Notes: generated by a model not told the origin, from the sequence alone. Counted from the stretch's first letter, positions 26,501 through 33,609 are shown. The stretch: 64,000 bases of DNA from Distichodus sexfasciatus (GCA_032718565.1 JAVGVS010000023.1:957515-1021514), one strand, 5' to 3'. Numbers and translations: made by a program.

Positions 26501-29500
26501 CAAAAAAACAGATGTATTTTCACATGAATTATTCTAAATACAAATTACAAAATACAAAAACGTGTCTAATTTGGTGTCACAAAGATGTTTTGTGACCCCA
26601 TCGTACCTCGAGCTGTTGGTCGTTTCCTGACGAGAGAAAGCTGAAATGTCATTACACGCTAAGCAACGCGAAAACCAGCAACCTTTCACCATTTCGGGGT
26701 CAGGGTATTAAAAGAAAAGAAAAATACTGAGAATTTTTTTTGTAAACGCTTCATCTGACATCTTAAATCTCTCTTCCAGGACTAGCCAGATGCAGTTAGA
26801 GCCTGCTTTTGACCTGAAGTGAGCAGATAGTTAGAATGGAACGAGGTTTAAGAGACTGGAAGGTGTGTAAAATTACGATAAAATAACCAGAGTTTGTGTG
26901 TATGTGAAATAACTCTCTCACATGACATACTGAACACTCCACAAGAGGTTGAAAACACTAGTTCATGCCCTCTGCAGTGCGCTACATAGGGAGTAGGAAG
27001 CCGTTACAGATGGAGTCAGAGAGGTAAATGAAGAGAGAGGAGAGATAGAAAGAGACGCATAAGTGGGAGCCTGAGAGAGACAGGGAGAGAGGGAAGGAGA
27101 GAGCGAGTTATCTATGTGCAGACATCAAAGCCCCAGCGAGAAGTGTGTTTCGTGTGTGCAGTGTGCCGAGTGCAGTGGGTGTGTGGGTCATTATGTGCAG
27201 AAATGGATTACTCTCAGATTAGAGTGCTCAGCAAGACTCAGTGCTGTAGCTTTGCACACTTTGCACACACACACCACACACCACTCTATCTCCCTCTCAC
27301 ACACACATACTCTCACACTCTCACGCACACTCCGCTCACGACAACATGACTCGCAGATAAATCTGTCACATTGGATGAGTGCATTCTGAGATGAAGGATC
27401 AAACACGCCTGGTCTCCTCGTTTACATTTCACAGCGCGTTCTAATGCAATCAGGAGCGGGAGCCTGGCTAGAGCGGAGATTAGCAGCCGGCTACAACATC
27501 CACCTGGCTGTGGAATATCATACACATACACACACTGGCACACACAAGAAAACAAACAGGCCTCAATCTAAGGACGGGCAATATGACTTTAAATCGATAT
27601 AACTTTAATTAGCGGAGAATTTTACCTCAGTTATGATTAATGAGCAATTATTTTGTGCTGGGTTCTTCCAATTTATTTGTTTCTTGACTTAATCATTCAC
27701 TGACAAGATTTGTATCAACTATCAAAGCTGGGATATGTTCTCTAATATAAGAGTGAATATCTTATCCTTTCAAATTAAGGTATATTTTTAAAGTAACTGA
27801 AGGAAACACAGATGTGGAGGTAGAACGGACATGTAGAATGTTTTTAAAGGCGGCAGTACACAAAGACACACTGGGTAAACTATTAAGAGAATGTAAAAAA
27901 TTACTCAAAATAATCATCTGGAGCAAGATTACTTTGATATAGGGTTCTGAACGTCAGTCTCGATTATTTTTCAATTAATTGCCTAGCCCTACATGCATCT
28001 GTTTGAGTCTATCCAATTTTTCTTGTACAACACACAATTTCGCAATTAAGCTTTACATGTTACTGGGGTCCAAGCACCATAACGAGGGACAGTGACGGGG
28101 AAAAGTCCCTCAGTGATAAATAACAAAAAACTTTTAAGAGGGAGAACCCTCTGAGCCACGCCGATTTGGCCTCATACATCTGAAGTGAGTAAATGTGTGC
28201 AGGTGTGTTTGTACACACACACATACATACAGTATATGCGTGCCTTTCCAGATAATGTCAAGCATGGACAAGTACACACATGCACAAACATGCATATGCA
28301 CGCACACACGGCCCCACACACACACTTCTGCATTTGCACTCACAAACACATATTGCTCGTCTCTCAAATACCCGAAATTCCCCTAATCAACAGTTTGGAA
28401 GCCTATTTTTTGGACAGTGAGAAAACGGCAGTTTATTTTGAACCGCTATTCAACATCTTCAGTCCCTCTAATGACGTTTGACAAGCTCCTTGTGAAATAC
28501 CCTCACTAAGACTTAATCACATTCCCGCACCCCCTCCCCATCCCAACGCCCCCTGCCCCACGTGTTCACACGGTAATGCCGTCATGAGCTCACGTTTCCT
28601 CTCACCCACATGCGTCGCGGCTGGGCACGTGCAGGATTTTATAGGAGGATTTGCTGGTATGTTATGAGAACAACATGGACTAAAACTCAGTCAAATACGC
28701 CACAAACAGAATGCAACGAAAATGAAGATTGCAAATTATTGCAGATTCTGTCTTAAATCCATTTGAGAGTTGTTTACTCATTTACTAATAGATAATGGAA
28801 AGAAATAACAGGACATCCTGGTCCATTAAGACCTATTTAACTGGGTGGCGTGATGGTTGGGCGTTCGCCCCGTGATCAGAATGTCACCGGTTCAAATCCC
28901 AGACTGGTAAAGTTACCACTCATGAGCAAGGTACTGTCCCCAAGCAATGCTCCCTTAGCGCTGCCCATGTTAGCTGCCCACTGCTCATTCACTGATGGGT
29001 CAAATGCAGAAGTCACATTTCATTGTGTTGCAATGTTCTGTGGTGTGTTCACAAAGACAAATAATGACTCATTTTCACAACTGGTGACCATCTTAAACTA
29101 GGTTTTTGAACCCTTCAAACTACTTTGTGTACCAAATGGGCTTGTCAAATCCTCTTAAATTGATTTTTAAACCATTATCCAGTATCAATCCAGTAAATGA
29201 CAATCACAAAACATCTTAACATTTTGACTTTTCATAAAAAACAAGTCACTGAATAAGCAGAATGATGCAATGACACCATCACTTCTACAAGTTTCTCCAA
29301 AACATCGGTCTGCTGCTAGCAAAAGCACTCAGTGACTTCCACGGCACTAAAGACAACCCACTCCCCCGCCTCAACGGGCAGATTAACAGATGAAATGAAG
29401 CCCTCCTTATTTGGTCTAACTGCACAGAGCCGGCAGATCGTGTCAAATGAGATGCCATTAAAAACACAACTTGGAGCGTGTGACGAGGTGTTTTGTGTGT

Positions 29501-32500
29501 TTATGGTGTGTGCGTGTTTTCCACTGTGCATAAAACCATGTTAATGCACACACACCATGCAAGGTTTTTCATTTTAAAAAATGCAGGTTTAATTTAAACC
29601 CTTACAAAAGGGTTTTAGATGAACAAGATTCCAGCTAATAAAAGGTCTAAAAGGACAAATCTGCAATTTTTAGCCTTTCGACTAAAGCCTGTTATGAACA
29701 TTTCTGGCAAAGAATGCACAATTTCACAGCTTGCTGTGGATGACGTAAAGATTTATATAAGGAGGTTTGCATGGTTTTTGAGGGCTAAAATTTTGTGCCA
29801 TTGGATTCCATAGAAAATCGTGTGAATTCTGCATAGTAGCTTGTAAAATGTCTTTCAAAACCAGGGCTGTGTGAAAAAAATGTTGTTTTGTGTTTGACAA
29901 TCAAGTGTTGTGATTGATTGTTGGCAACATTTGAAAAGTGATATGATATTGTAAAAATTCTGTTTTGCTGATTCTTCTTAAATACATTTAGAATTCTTGA
30001 CTTCAATCTTAATCCAGAGAGACTGTCAGTCAGTCGACGAGAACTTTTAAGATAGTCTGTTTAGATTTCCCACACTCAAAACATACACACAAATCCAGTC
30101 TTACTTCAAGCTACAGCTGTGCCCGACCCCAATTCTTTTTCCCTCAGATAATCCGAAACATGACCCAATGTTTGAGTTCAACCTCTTAGATATTGGCCAG
30201 CATGTACAATCTAGTATCGCCTTCTCCAAACTTCCTGACTTCTGCAACATCGTCTGGACGACTCTTGTAGAGACACAAAGACTGACTGGATTGCGACATG
30301 CTGTCTCACAGCAGGGATCTTCTCCAAATTAAAAAAAAGAGGAAAGTAACTCTTAGATTACAATGTCTAACCCACTGAGCAATACTCATTCATCTGCATG
30401 GGCTAATCAAAGCTGTCAGTTCTCTTCCAGGCATATGGAGGAATCAGGAGATACTCATTTAATCATGGAGCAAGTTTCAACAGAGTGTAAAACTCCACCA
30501 GCTTTTGCTCAGGATTTCGAACTGCACTCCAAATAGCATCTACAAGTCGTTAAGTCAGAACACATTGATCCAGGACAGATCAAACCTCCGCGACATAGGA
30601 CGCTACCTCTCACACCAACAAAAGCTCAGGGAGTTGTGCACAAGGTTGGTAGAAGGACACAATGAGCTCTAATGACTGGAGGCAGAAGAAAAATGAGGGG
30701 TTGCATAGAGGTGCCATTTTTTACTGTTGTACGCTCACTAAACTGGTTAGAAAGCCAAGTTCTTCGTGTACAGCCCCGGGGGCTAAGAGTAGAGCACTGT
30801 GAGACGGTCTACCTTTGCTTTTTAAAGCTCCGTACTCATCACGGCCTGATGCACCTGTCTTTAAAAGCATGTCTCTCTGCCTCCTGAGGATGCCCATTAC
30901 GCGGGCCGTGGTGCGTGAACTTCTTGTTCCCTACAAACACGCCCCAGATACACGTTTGCATTAAGCAAGCCTGCCCTGCCTGCACACTGACCTCAAGCTT
31001 GGGCAGCATCCTAAATCTGTAGCGCACTAAATCGTACTACAAAGCAACATGTCGCGCTATTACAGAATTGATCCAGTTGTTGTGATTTGACAGAACTGAT
31101 TCCATGAGTTGAATACAGTTTCTTGATTCTCAATTTCAAGAAACAATGCAATATTGATCATGTGAATGGGCAGAGATCTTGACAAAGAATCACATATATT
31201 TACTTCACATGTTACCAGTATGAAAACCACACAGAATGACATCTTTATCCTATGTCTAGCAGTGATTCAGAAACATTTAATACATATTAAATAAATGACT
31301 GATTGAAAAGGACACTGACAGTAGTTAAAGTTAATTCTCCACCAAATTTCATGTAGATCACACACTTACAGCCATTTTAAGCAATACCTTTAGTCAATTT
31401 GGTCATGATAAACCCTTTCTCCAGTCAATTTCAAACCTCTGGAGTAGATTCTTGATTCTGAGTTACCTAGAATTGAGGAATGGTTTCTTTTGGAATTGAC
31501 TCCCAGCCCGTCCTGCTCTCAGTGGGGTGGCATGAAATTGAGGATATGTAATGGAGCCTAACAGAAAAATGGGTGTGCCGACAGGGGTTGATGAACAAAA
31601 AATAAGTATCAGTTCATATAACAATAATGTAGATAAATAACAATTTGAAAAAAAGAAATAAAAAGACGAAAGACAGAGCCATGCTATGAGTGTTGTAGTT
31701 GCATCAATTGTCAACTAGTAACTGTAGCACTTTGTAACGTTGCATTTTATTCATTTAACTTTTACATTTTCATATATTGTGCTGTGGGTTTGCCCATTAT
31801 TAAGAATTATGTTAAATTAAAAAAGCTAATTTCTAAAATGATTATGTGCTGATATCATGATGAGAACTTGTAAATACCAACACATAAGACATGTTTAGGG
31901 ATTCTGTTTATATTTTTGGTCAGCACATAGTTATTCAATTTTTATATAAAAATCAGCATTGATGTATATCGGTCAGACTCTATACGTGGTTCCAAGTCAA
32001 AGAAGAATGGACAATGTCCTCAACAACAACCTTGAATGAATGAATGAATGAATGAATGAATGAATGAATGAATGAAAGAAACCTTCCTCTCCTGTCTGTC
32101 GTTATATCACCTGCCTTTTTTTCGTCGGCCGAACGAAATAAATCTTTATTTGGTAAAGACAGTTTGTACTCTTTAGCGCACACATCAAAACAAGGTGGTT
32201 ATTTGAGCAGTCTGATTATTTCTCCCCTCTACTCGAATTGCGGGGAAATAAACAGGGCAGAGGAGGTTGTTTACTGGCGGAATGAAGTCAAACGAAACAC
32301 CTGAATCTTTTAATTTAGCACATTAATGTTTCTTTTTCATTCAAATCCGTCATCAAATAAACGAGACGCTGTTTATGTACAGGTCCGTGTCGCAGGCTGC
32401 AAAAAGGAAGTTAGTTACACGGGCAAAAAACGCGTCAGTCTATCTATAAAGAATTAATTAATCTGTTAAATTCTGTTTGGTAAGGTGATGCTATAAGGGT

Positions 32501-32516
32501 GTATACGTGGAAGTTT

Positions 32517-32547
<31 letters not shown>

Positions 32548-33145
32548 ATTGTGTGTGTGTGTGTGTGTGTGTGTGATTGTGTGTGTGTGTGTGCGTGTGA
32601 CTGTGTGTGTGTGTGCGTGTGTGCGTGATTGTGTGTGCGCGAGCGCGCGCGCGTGTGTGGGCTGCACGATACGATTCCTGTTGCCTTAGATACGGACAGC
32701 CTGGCAATAATGGGCTTTAATTTGCTCCGACACTCCTGAAGAAAAACGAGAGTCCAATTTTTACAGGGTTCTTTATTTTACCAAACGCGCCGCGCACTTA
32801 TCGCGTCGCGACTTTAGGAGTCGTTAAGTGTCACCTAATCACATTAATGAGAGAAATTATGGCAACGCACCGCTTCAGAGACGGGGGCGAACGAGCGAGT
32901 GAACGAGCGAACCGGAGCCCCGCAGGGCCGAAGATACATTCCCGGGGCTTGACGCGGACGAGCGATTGTCTTGACGTTTTAATACTCACACTCTTCTTCC
33001 TCAAATGGAGTCCGTGCTTTAACAAACCGGGCAGGTCTTTTATCTTCTGCTTGAGCTGAACCTGCTCCCGCGCGTTCCGGCTCCATCGCCAGGTCGCCAG
33101 GAGTCCGTCCTCCTGTGCGCAGGGAATGCTGTCAGATTCCTCCAT
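5455..33145 (-). CDS. rapgef5: rapgef5, 5' part of the gene: Rap guanine nucleotide exchange factor 5 (partial)
   Basis: RAPGEF5 (MR-GEF/GFR) loads GTP onto Rap GTPases; the catalytic CDC25 domain and the REM domain would lie left of position 1. Visible here is the N-terminal region with a DEP domain spread over exons 20172-20250, 18090-18211 and 15851-16013. From 20250 down to 5455 the six exons join with matching phases (1,2,1,2,0,1,0) and one open frame, which is strong internal support. The DEP core reads with R-S-Y-V-G-V-E-L-V-Q-W-L-L followed by V-W-Q-V-L-L-E-L-G-I-L-H-S, the same layout as the DEP domains of EPAC1/2. The assignment to rapgef5 rests on that homology plus position next to il6 and tomm7 on the minus strand, as in human. 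The link between the first exon and the DEP exons is not settled (see the 22.5-kb exon). Whether this is the a or b paralogue cannot be told. Confidence 0.85.
5663..5711 (-). CDS. rapgef5: rapgef5 short exon (VQNELAAALARKARKS)
   Basis: The exon is 49 nt, entering in phase 0 and leaving in phase 1, with acceptor TTCTTCTTCACAG and donor A|GTAAGG. It encodes VQNELAAALARKARKS plus one base of the next codon. The peptide is an alanine-rich basic helix continuing from the preceding L-T-S-T. Splice sites on both sides are good and the phase fits. Confidence 0.78.
5980..6200. other. GC-richer island inside a rapgef5 intron, possible enhancer
   Basis: This is a non-repetitive segment with a palindromic CTAATTAG homeodomain-type core at about 6,060-6,067 and a CCTTAATGG motif nearby. 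Composition stands out from the flanking AT-rich intron. There is no open frame with splice sites. Function is inference only. Confidence 0.25.
6538..6885 (+). mobile_element. V-SINE-type SINE with (GAAT)n tail
   Basis: The element has a tRNA-like head with box B GGTTTGAACCCC and the conserved central core (TGTGTGGAGTTTGCATG, CTCCCCGTGT, GTGGGTTTCCTCCCACAG). The 3' part reads GATAGGCTCCGGT and GGATTAAGCGGTTCAGATAA, followed by a (GAAT)n tail. This layout is that of the fish V-SINE/Mermaid-like superfamily. Box A is truncated. Confidence 0.85.
6940..7072 (+). repeat. 43-bp tandem repeat, three copies
   Basis: The unit TTTTGKCCAYAAGGARGCASC followed by an ACTATTAAG-like stretch begins at 6954, 6997 and 7040, exactly 43 bp apart. 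Copies two and three are nearly identical. Confidence 0.8.
7255..7485. other. unique TAAT-rich block, candidate conserved non-coding element
   Basis: The segment is free of repeats and carries many homeodomain-like cores (GGGCTAATGATTATGG, GCTCATTAGTT, CTATTAATCTG). It lies in a rapgef5 intron. Alignment with other fish would be needed to say whether it is conserved. Confidence 0.25.
7980..8606 (+). repeat. CA-rich compound minisatellite abutting a rapgef5 exon
   Basis: (CA)n runs alternate with a recurring block of the form CAGTGATCACACAC ... CATCACAGAGRGCCAAC ... CTCCTG. At least eight blocks are visible, with the GTGATCA palindrome near 8,103, 8,230, 8,306, 8,360, 8,421, 8,503 and 8,577. 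The last block runs straight into the donor of the exon at 8607. Reading frames here are spurious. Confidence 0.85.
8607..8688 (-). CDS. rapgef5: rapgef5 exon after the DEP domain
   Basis: The exon is 82 nt, entering in phase 2 and leaving in phase 0, between TTTTTCCAG and the donor ACG|GTGAGT. It gives 28 residues beginning P-P-E-E-D-P-E-G-K-R-D and ending M-K-A-L-E-R-L-T-S-T. This looks like a charged linker and helix joining DEP to the REM region. The donor lies directly against a CA-rich minisatellite (7980-8606), so the start of this intron is repeat DNA. Confidence 0.82.
8826..9062 (+). mobile_element. tRNA-derived SINE (family A), plus orientation
   Basis: The head carries TAACGATTAGAGAGTTGACC and a box-B-like GGTCGCCGGTAGTAAAGTTC. 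The body has GGTACTACTGAGGTAC, AAAGCTGCCCACTGCTTCTTC and GGGGTCACATTTCATCGTGG. It ends TTCACAATGACAAATAATCACTC. At least seven more copies of this family occur in the window. Confidence 0.8.
9218..9340 (+). mobile_element. V-SINE fragment (3' half)
   Basis: It begins at GTGAATTGGCGACTCTAAAT and runs through TTGGCCCTGTAAGGTGTGA, a TG tract, and TTGGCGCCTGACCCGGG. Head and core are missing, and it breaks into an opposite-strand family A SINE. Confidence 0.75.
9345..9492 (-). mobile_element. tRNA-derived SINE (family A), minus orientation
   Basis: Reverse complements of the family A body (CATGAAATGTGACCTCTGCA, TACCTTGCTCATGAGTACC, AGTGGTACCTTTATCAG) and of the tRNA-like head (CTCTAACTGTTACGCTACG) are present. 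It is joined head to tail with a broken V-SINE. Confidence 0.78.
9495..11068. other. rapgef5 intron, nothing recognised
   Basis: The sequence is mixed. A moderately GC-rich part lies near 9,660-10,090 and AT-rich DNA follows. No exon, RNA gene or repeat with clear ends was found. Confidence 0.45.
11072..11332 (-). mobile_element. V-SINE, minus orientation
   Basis: The reverse complement shows the tRNA-like head (GGCGGAGTGGCACAGTGGCG, box B GGTTCAGTTC), the core CCCCGTGTTCGCATTGATTT and CCAAAAGCATGCAAAATAGG. The 3' part carries GGCCCTGTAAGGTGTGAC. Confidence 0.82.
11540..11560 (+). repeat. short (GT)n microsatellite
   Basis: About ten GT dinucleotides. Confidence 0.8.
11660..11935. other. 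unique block, candidate conserved non-coding element
   Basis: The stretch is non-repetitive and moderately GC-rich (TTGATTTATGTATAAAGG, GGTCGGATTGGCAGTTAGCG). It stands out from its neighbours and has frames open by chance on both strands. It could be regulatory; this is inference. Confidence 0.2.
12160..12292 (-). mobile_element. tRNA-derived SINE (family B), minus orientation
   Basis: The reverse complement starts with a tRNA-like head (GGCTGGTGGTCTAGTGGTAG, box A) and a box-B-like GGGTTTGAGTC. The body ends CCAAGTTGCTCTCAGGGAGA. Similar copies lie at 15.5, 16.9 and 55.6 kb, all in the same orientation. Confidence 0.78.
12295..13175. other. rapgef5 intron, nothing recognised
   Basis: This is an AT-rich sequence with a short TG run near 12,774-12,790. 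Small frames near 12,340-12,590 on both strands lack splice context. Confidence 0.45.
13180..14210 (+). repeat. polypurine minisatellite, 59-bp and 30-bp units
   Basis: About 1 kb is almost purely G and A with regular TG islands. The motif GTGTGGYCAAGGAGGAGG recurs with CAAGG at 13584, 13643, 13702, 13761, 13791, 13846, 13876, 13935, 13988, 14047, 14106, 14164 and 14194. Spacings are 59, 59, 59, 30, 55, 30, 59, 53, 59, 59, 58 and 30. The left part (13,180-13,560) is older and irregular. Six-frame 'proteins' rich in Ser, Thr, Pro and Leu come from the repeat and are not genes. Confidence 0.9.
14378..14760. repeat. GA-rich tract and (CT)n with CTCTCGCG islands
   Basis: Runs of GAGAGA occupy 14,385-14,590. 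A (TC)n tract interrupted by TCGCGC lies at 14,690-14,750. Together with the minisatellite just left, this makes 1.5 kb of strand-asymmetric sequence. Confidence 0.85.
14930..14952 (+). repeat. (CA)n microsatellite
   Basis: Short CA run; another short one lies at 14,834-14,855. Confidence 0.8.
15462..15606 (-). mobile_element. tRNA-derived SINE (family B), minus orientation
   Basis: The reverse complement gives GGCGGTCTAGTGCTTAGGAC (box A), box B GGTTCGAATTC, and a body ending TTGCTTTCAGGGAGGCTTGC. It lies 245 bp from the rapgef5 exon at 15851. Confidence 0.82.
15851..16013 (-). CDS. rapgef5: rapgef5 exon, end of DEP domain
   Basis: The exon is 163 nt, entering in phase 1 and leaving in phase 2, between GTTGTAG and the donor CC|GTAAGT. 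It encodes V-D-Q-R-V-V-F-E-D-T-N-T-Y-Y-Q-F-S-F, the C-terminal strand of the DEP fold, with the Y-Y-x-F pattern also seen in EPAC proteins. An acidic stretch (E-E-C-D-T-Q-D-C-E-F-R-S-E-E-E-W) follows, then a hydrophobic helix (G-V-K-L-L-L-Q-L-V-P). The frame joins exactly to both neighbouring exons. Confidence 0.9.
16838..16978 (-). mobile_element. tRNA-derived SINE (family B), minus orientation
   Basis: The reverse complement shows GGTGGTGTCCTAGTGATTAG and GACACTTGCCTCTGGACCAA. The body carries CCCTGAGTAAGACCCTTAAC. It is slightly more diverged than the 15.5-kb copy. Confidence 0.8.
16985..17800. other. rapgef5 intron, nothing recognised
   Basis: This is an AT-rich sequence. Loosely repeated TGATGCAATGATG and GTGCAGTGACC motifs at 17,080-17,380 hint at an old low-copy tandem repeat, but the period is not clear. 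Confidence 0.4.
17806..17888 (+). repeat. (TA)n microsatellite
   Basis: More than 80 bp of TA with scattered CA, ending at 17,887. Confidence 0.95.
18090..18211 (-). CDS. rapgef5: rapgef5 exon, DEP domain core
   Basis: The exon is 122 nt, entering in phase 2 and leaving in phase 1, between CCTCAG and the donor G|GTAATT. It encodes the most diagnostic part of the DEP domain: RSYVGVELVQWLLEQ, then CVFVQCRMMAARVWQVLLE, then LGILHS. The G-V-E-L-V-x-W-L motif and the W-Q-V-L-L-E-x-G-I-L-H block match DEP domains of Rap exchange factors, which help target these proteins to membranes. A CA microsatellite abuts the acceptor side (18220-18242), so the polypyrimidine tract is itself a repeat. Confidence 0.9.
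18219..18242 (+). repeat. (CA)n against a rapgef5 acceptor
   Basis: On the minus strand this is a TG run leading directly into CCTCAG of the exon at 18211. Confidence 0.9.
18468..18660 (+). mobile_element. dispersed repeat fragment (TTCTTTATTTGTCCCATACA family)
   Basis: GATTCAAGATTCTTTATTTG, ACATGTAGTGAAATGTAGCC and AGACTGTGCAAAATACA occur in a widespread fish repeat I know by pattern only. A diverged second copy lies at 58.6 kb. Confidence 0.55.
18661..20165. other. rapgef5 intron, nothing recognised
   Basis: A GC-richer unique part lies at 18,780-19,130 (GACGCGGGCCATCGATCGCG) with a TGAGTCA AP-1-type site at 18,959-18,965. AT-rich DNA follows. No exon was found; the GC-rich part could be regulatory. 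Confidence 0.35.
20172..20250 (-). CDS. rapgef5: rapgef5 exon, start of DEP domain
   Basis: The exon is 79 nt, with acceptor TTTCCCTTGTGCAG and donor ATCAG|GTGGGA. It enters in phase 1 and leaves in phase 2. It encodes RALRNAFLSHGPYPAKDKI followed by HLARII and the start of an Arg codon. This is the first helix of the DEP fold and the run into its conserved core. An alternative acceptor 16 nt upstream would add S-F-P-C-A and enter in phase 0, matching the candidate exon at 22.5 kb. The frame is fixed by continuity with the next DEP exon. Confidence 0.82.
20505..20533 (+). repeat. (GT)n microsatellite
   Basis: An uninterrupted GT run of about 28 bp. Confidence 0.92.
20932..21409. mobile_element. 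possible MITE with TTAAAGG termini
   Basis: The left end CTTAAAGGGGAATCC and right end ATAATATTCCTTTAAAAA are imperfect inverted repeats. Inside, a block containing GGGGCTCAGCCAGC (near 21,180) recurs as GGGGCTTAGCCAGT (near 21,308). No target-site duplication was established. Confidence 0.4.
21410..22540. other. rapgef5 intron, worn repeats only
   Basis: A TG run lies at 21,890-21,910. The CGATTTGATTCGATTCAATT stretch at 22,068-22,090 recalls another fish MITE terminus, but no partner end was found. Confidence 0.35.
22545..22598 (-). CDS. rapgef5: candidate rapgef5 exon with a NAGNAG acceptor
   Basis: A 54-nt minus-strand segment lies between a pyrimidine-rich acceptor (TTGGCAG) and a strong donor (AAG|GTAAGA). 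Read in phase 0 it gives QSPDTVPGPSTAAPTRAK, which would follow the phase-0 first exon directly. Two AGs lie 3 nt apart at the acceptor (CAGCAG), so a 51-nt form losing one Gln is also possible. The exon leaves in phase 0, while the best acceptor of the next exon (20250) needs phase 1. Either that exon uses an acceptor 16 nt further upstream (CTCCCAG|AGTTTCC, which stays open in frame), or an exon is missing, or this one belongs to another isoform. Confidence 0.5.
22978..23335. mobile_element. degenerate hAT-like MITE ('agggctgg' ends)
   Basis: The left end CTAGGGCTGGAAATGGATTC and right part GGAATTGACTCTTGGAACTG resemble the terminal parts of the element near 31.0-31.5 kb (GGAATTGACTCCCAGCCC). 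The right terminus is lost. Confidence 0.35.
23853..24054. mobile_element. hAT-type MITE with 8-bp target-site duplication
   Basis: The element is 202 bp. The left terminus is CAGTGTTGGAGAAGC and the right terminus is GCTTCTCCCCAACACTG, inverted copies differing by a 2-base indel. The flanking octamers are GTTGTAAG (23845-23852) and GTTGTAAC (24055-24062), 7 of 8 identical. The CAGTG ends and 8-bp duplication are typical of the hAT superfamily. No transposase is present. Confidence 0.82.
24190..24560. other. unique GC-richer block, candidate regulatory element
   Basis: Non-repetitive sequence lies between two MITEs, with motifs such as TTTAATTGGAGCAAACTGTC and CCTTATCATAGCTATCGTTC. Short frames open by chance. 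It is listed because it contrasts with its surroundings. Confidence 0.2.
24693..25448. mobile_element. hAT-like non-autonomous element, about 756 bp
   Basis: The left end CAGAGGTGGACAGAAACAAA and the right end GGTACTTTGCCCTTCTCTG are inverted relatives. Subterminal repeats of ACTTAAGTA and TTCACTACATTT are found at both sides. The flanks GAGCCATG (24685-24692) and GTGCCGTG (25449-25456) match at 6 of 8 positions. No transposase frame was found. Confidence 0.75.
25450..27565. other. rapgef5 intron, microsatellites only
   Basis: A (GA)n tract lies at 25,884-25,933, TG near 26,036-26,050, a GA-rich stretch at 27,020-27,110 and CA runs at 27,263-27,310. Two GC-richer unique parts (26,050-26,130 and 27,410-27,520) have no splice-flanked frames. 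Confidence 0.45.
27571..27992. mobile_element. probable MITE with 'agggctaggcaatta' ends
   Basis: The left end is AAGGACGGGCAATATGACTT. The right end, reversed, is TAGGGCTAGGCAATTAATTG. They are imperfect inverted repeats of about 20 bp. The target duplication is not clear. Confidence 0.5.
28205..28345 (+). repeat. CA-rich stretch
   Basis: Irregular CACACA runs are mixed with CATGCA. Frames through it are spurious. Confidence 0.7.
28842..29082 (+). mobile_element. tRNA-derived SINE (family A), best head in the window
   Basis: The head reads GGGTGGCGTGATGGTTGGGC and box B is CCGGTTCAAATCCC. The body contains GAGCAAGGTACTGTCCCCAA and AGCTGCCCACTGCTCATTCA. It ends AAGACAAATAATGACTC. It has the clearest pol III promoter boxes of the family. 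Confidence 0.85.
29085..30990. other. rapgef5 intron 1, mostly unique sequence
   Basis: A non-repetitive block at 29,285-29,490 (TCCTTATTTGGTCTAACTGC, CAAATGAGATGCCATTAAAA) is a candidate conserved element. The 30,100-31,000 part is unique-looking, with no frame that joins to rapgef5 exons. Confidence 0.35.
31060..31515. mobile_element. degenerate hAT-like element, related to the 23.0-kb copy
   Basis: The right end GGAATTGACTCCCAGCCC is clear. The left end is eroded around GACAGAACTGATTCCATGAG. No coding capacity is left. Confidence 0.35.
32036..32078 (+). repeat. (GAAT)n microsatellite
   Basis: About ten units of GAAT. It may be the tail of a lost SINE. Confidence 0.92.
32517..32658 (+). 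repeat. (TG)n with CGCGCG end
   Basis: The TG run has regular TGATTG breaks and ends in GCGCGAGCGCGCGCG. Alternating purine-pyrimidine sequence of this length can adopt Z-DNA. It lies about 330 bp inside intron 1 of rapgef5. Confidence 0.93.
32990..33145 (-). CDS. rapgef5: rapgef5 candidate first coding exon
   Basis: The exon opens with ATG at 33145-33143 and encodes 52 residues (MEESDSIPCAQEDG..., ending LRKKS). It ends in phase 0 at the donor AGT|GTGAGT. The body is basic and helical (R-E-Q-V-Q-L-K-Q-K-I-K-D-L-P-G-L-L-K), suggesting an amphipathic segment before the DEP domain. An in-frame TTG codon lies six codons upstream, but ATG is the natural start. The exon sits in a CpG-rich stretch, as expected for a vertebrate first exon. 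I assign it to rapgef5 because it is the only promoter-like minus-strand exon upstream of the DEP exons; I do not recognise the peptide itself. Confidence 0.7.
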
Positions 33146-33330
33146 ATCCCCTTTTTGGCGCAAGAAGAAGATGAGGAAGAAGAAGGAGCCTCACACACGG
33201 CCGGGTTCCAGCACCATTCCTCCCCGCTTGCTCCCGGTGTGCTCTCCCGGTACTACAAGTCTTCGCATCCGCAGTGAAGCGCGCCTTCCGCCGAGCTCCA
33301 CCCAGCCTTTAAAAACCCCAGTAGTCTGTG
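33146..33330 (-). promoter_or_regulatory. rapgef5: probable rapgef5 promoter and 5' UTR in a CpG-rich block
   Basis: CpG density rises sharply from about 32,630 to 33,330, covering the first exon. On the minus strand a TTTAAA TATA-like element lies near 33,309-33,315, with a G-rich box just downstream. A start about 30 bp below it would leave a 5' UTR of roughly 130 nt. The transcription start is inferred; no transcript evidence is available. Confidence 0.45.
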
Positions 33331-33339
33331 GATGGAGTC

Positions 33340-33408
33340 TGAGTGTGTGCGTGTGTGTGTGTGTGTGTGTGCGTGTGTGTGTGTGTGTGTGTGCGTGTGT
33401 GTGTGTGT
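33340..33408 (+). repeat. (GT)n microsatellite upstream of rapgef5
   Basis: A GT run with GC breaks starts about 30 bp beyond the predicted TATA-like box. A GGTGGT run follows at 33,452-33,468. Confidence 0.93.
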
Positions 33409-33609
33409 TTATGAGGACGTCGGAGACACTAGTGGGAGGGGTGGTTTTGGCGGTGGTGGTGGTGGTAGTTACAGGTGCAGTGGAGGGAAAAAAGAACGCA
33501 TCACTTCCAGCTTGTTCTCCCCTCATCCCCCCGCCGGGGGCATTTGGGGCAGTTCGCCTCCAACCGATAGAAAACTGTCCCATATTGGTGCTTCAGAAAG
33601 ACAAACATG

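Noticed and set aside
28842..28925. Possible tRNA gene (box A and box B)
   Set aside because: The boxes continue into the family A SINE body, and an acceptor stem could not be folded. The same applies to heads of the other SINEs.
30839..31027. 62-codon minus frame as a missing rapgef5 exon
   Set aside because: No acceptor/donor pair gives the needed phase, and the peptide shows no DEP-like feature.
32444..32707. 87-codon His-Thr frame
   Set aside because: Product of the TG/CA microsatellite in rapgef5 intron 1.
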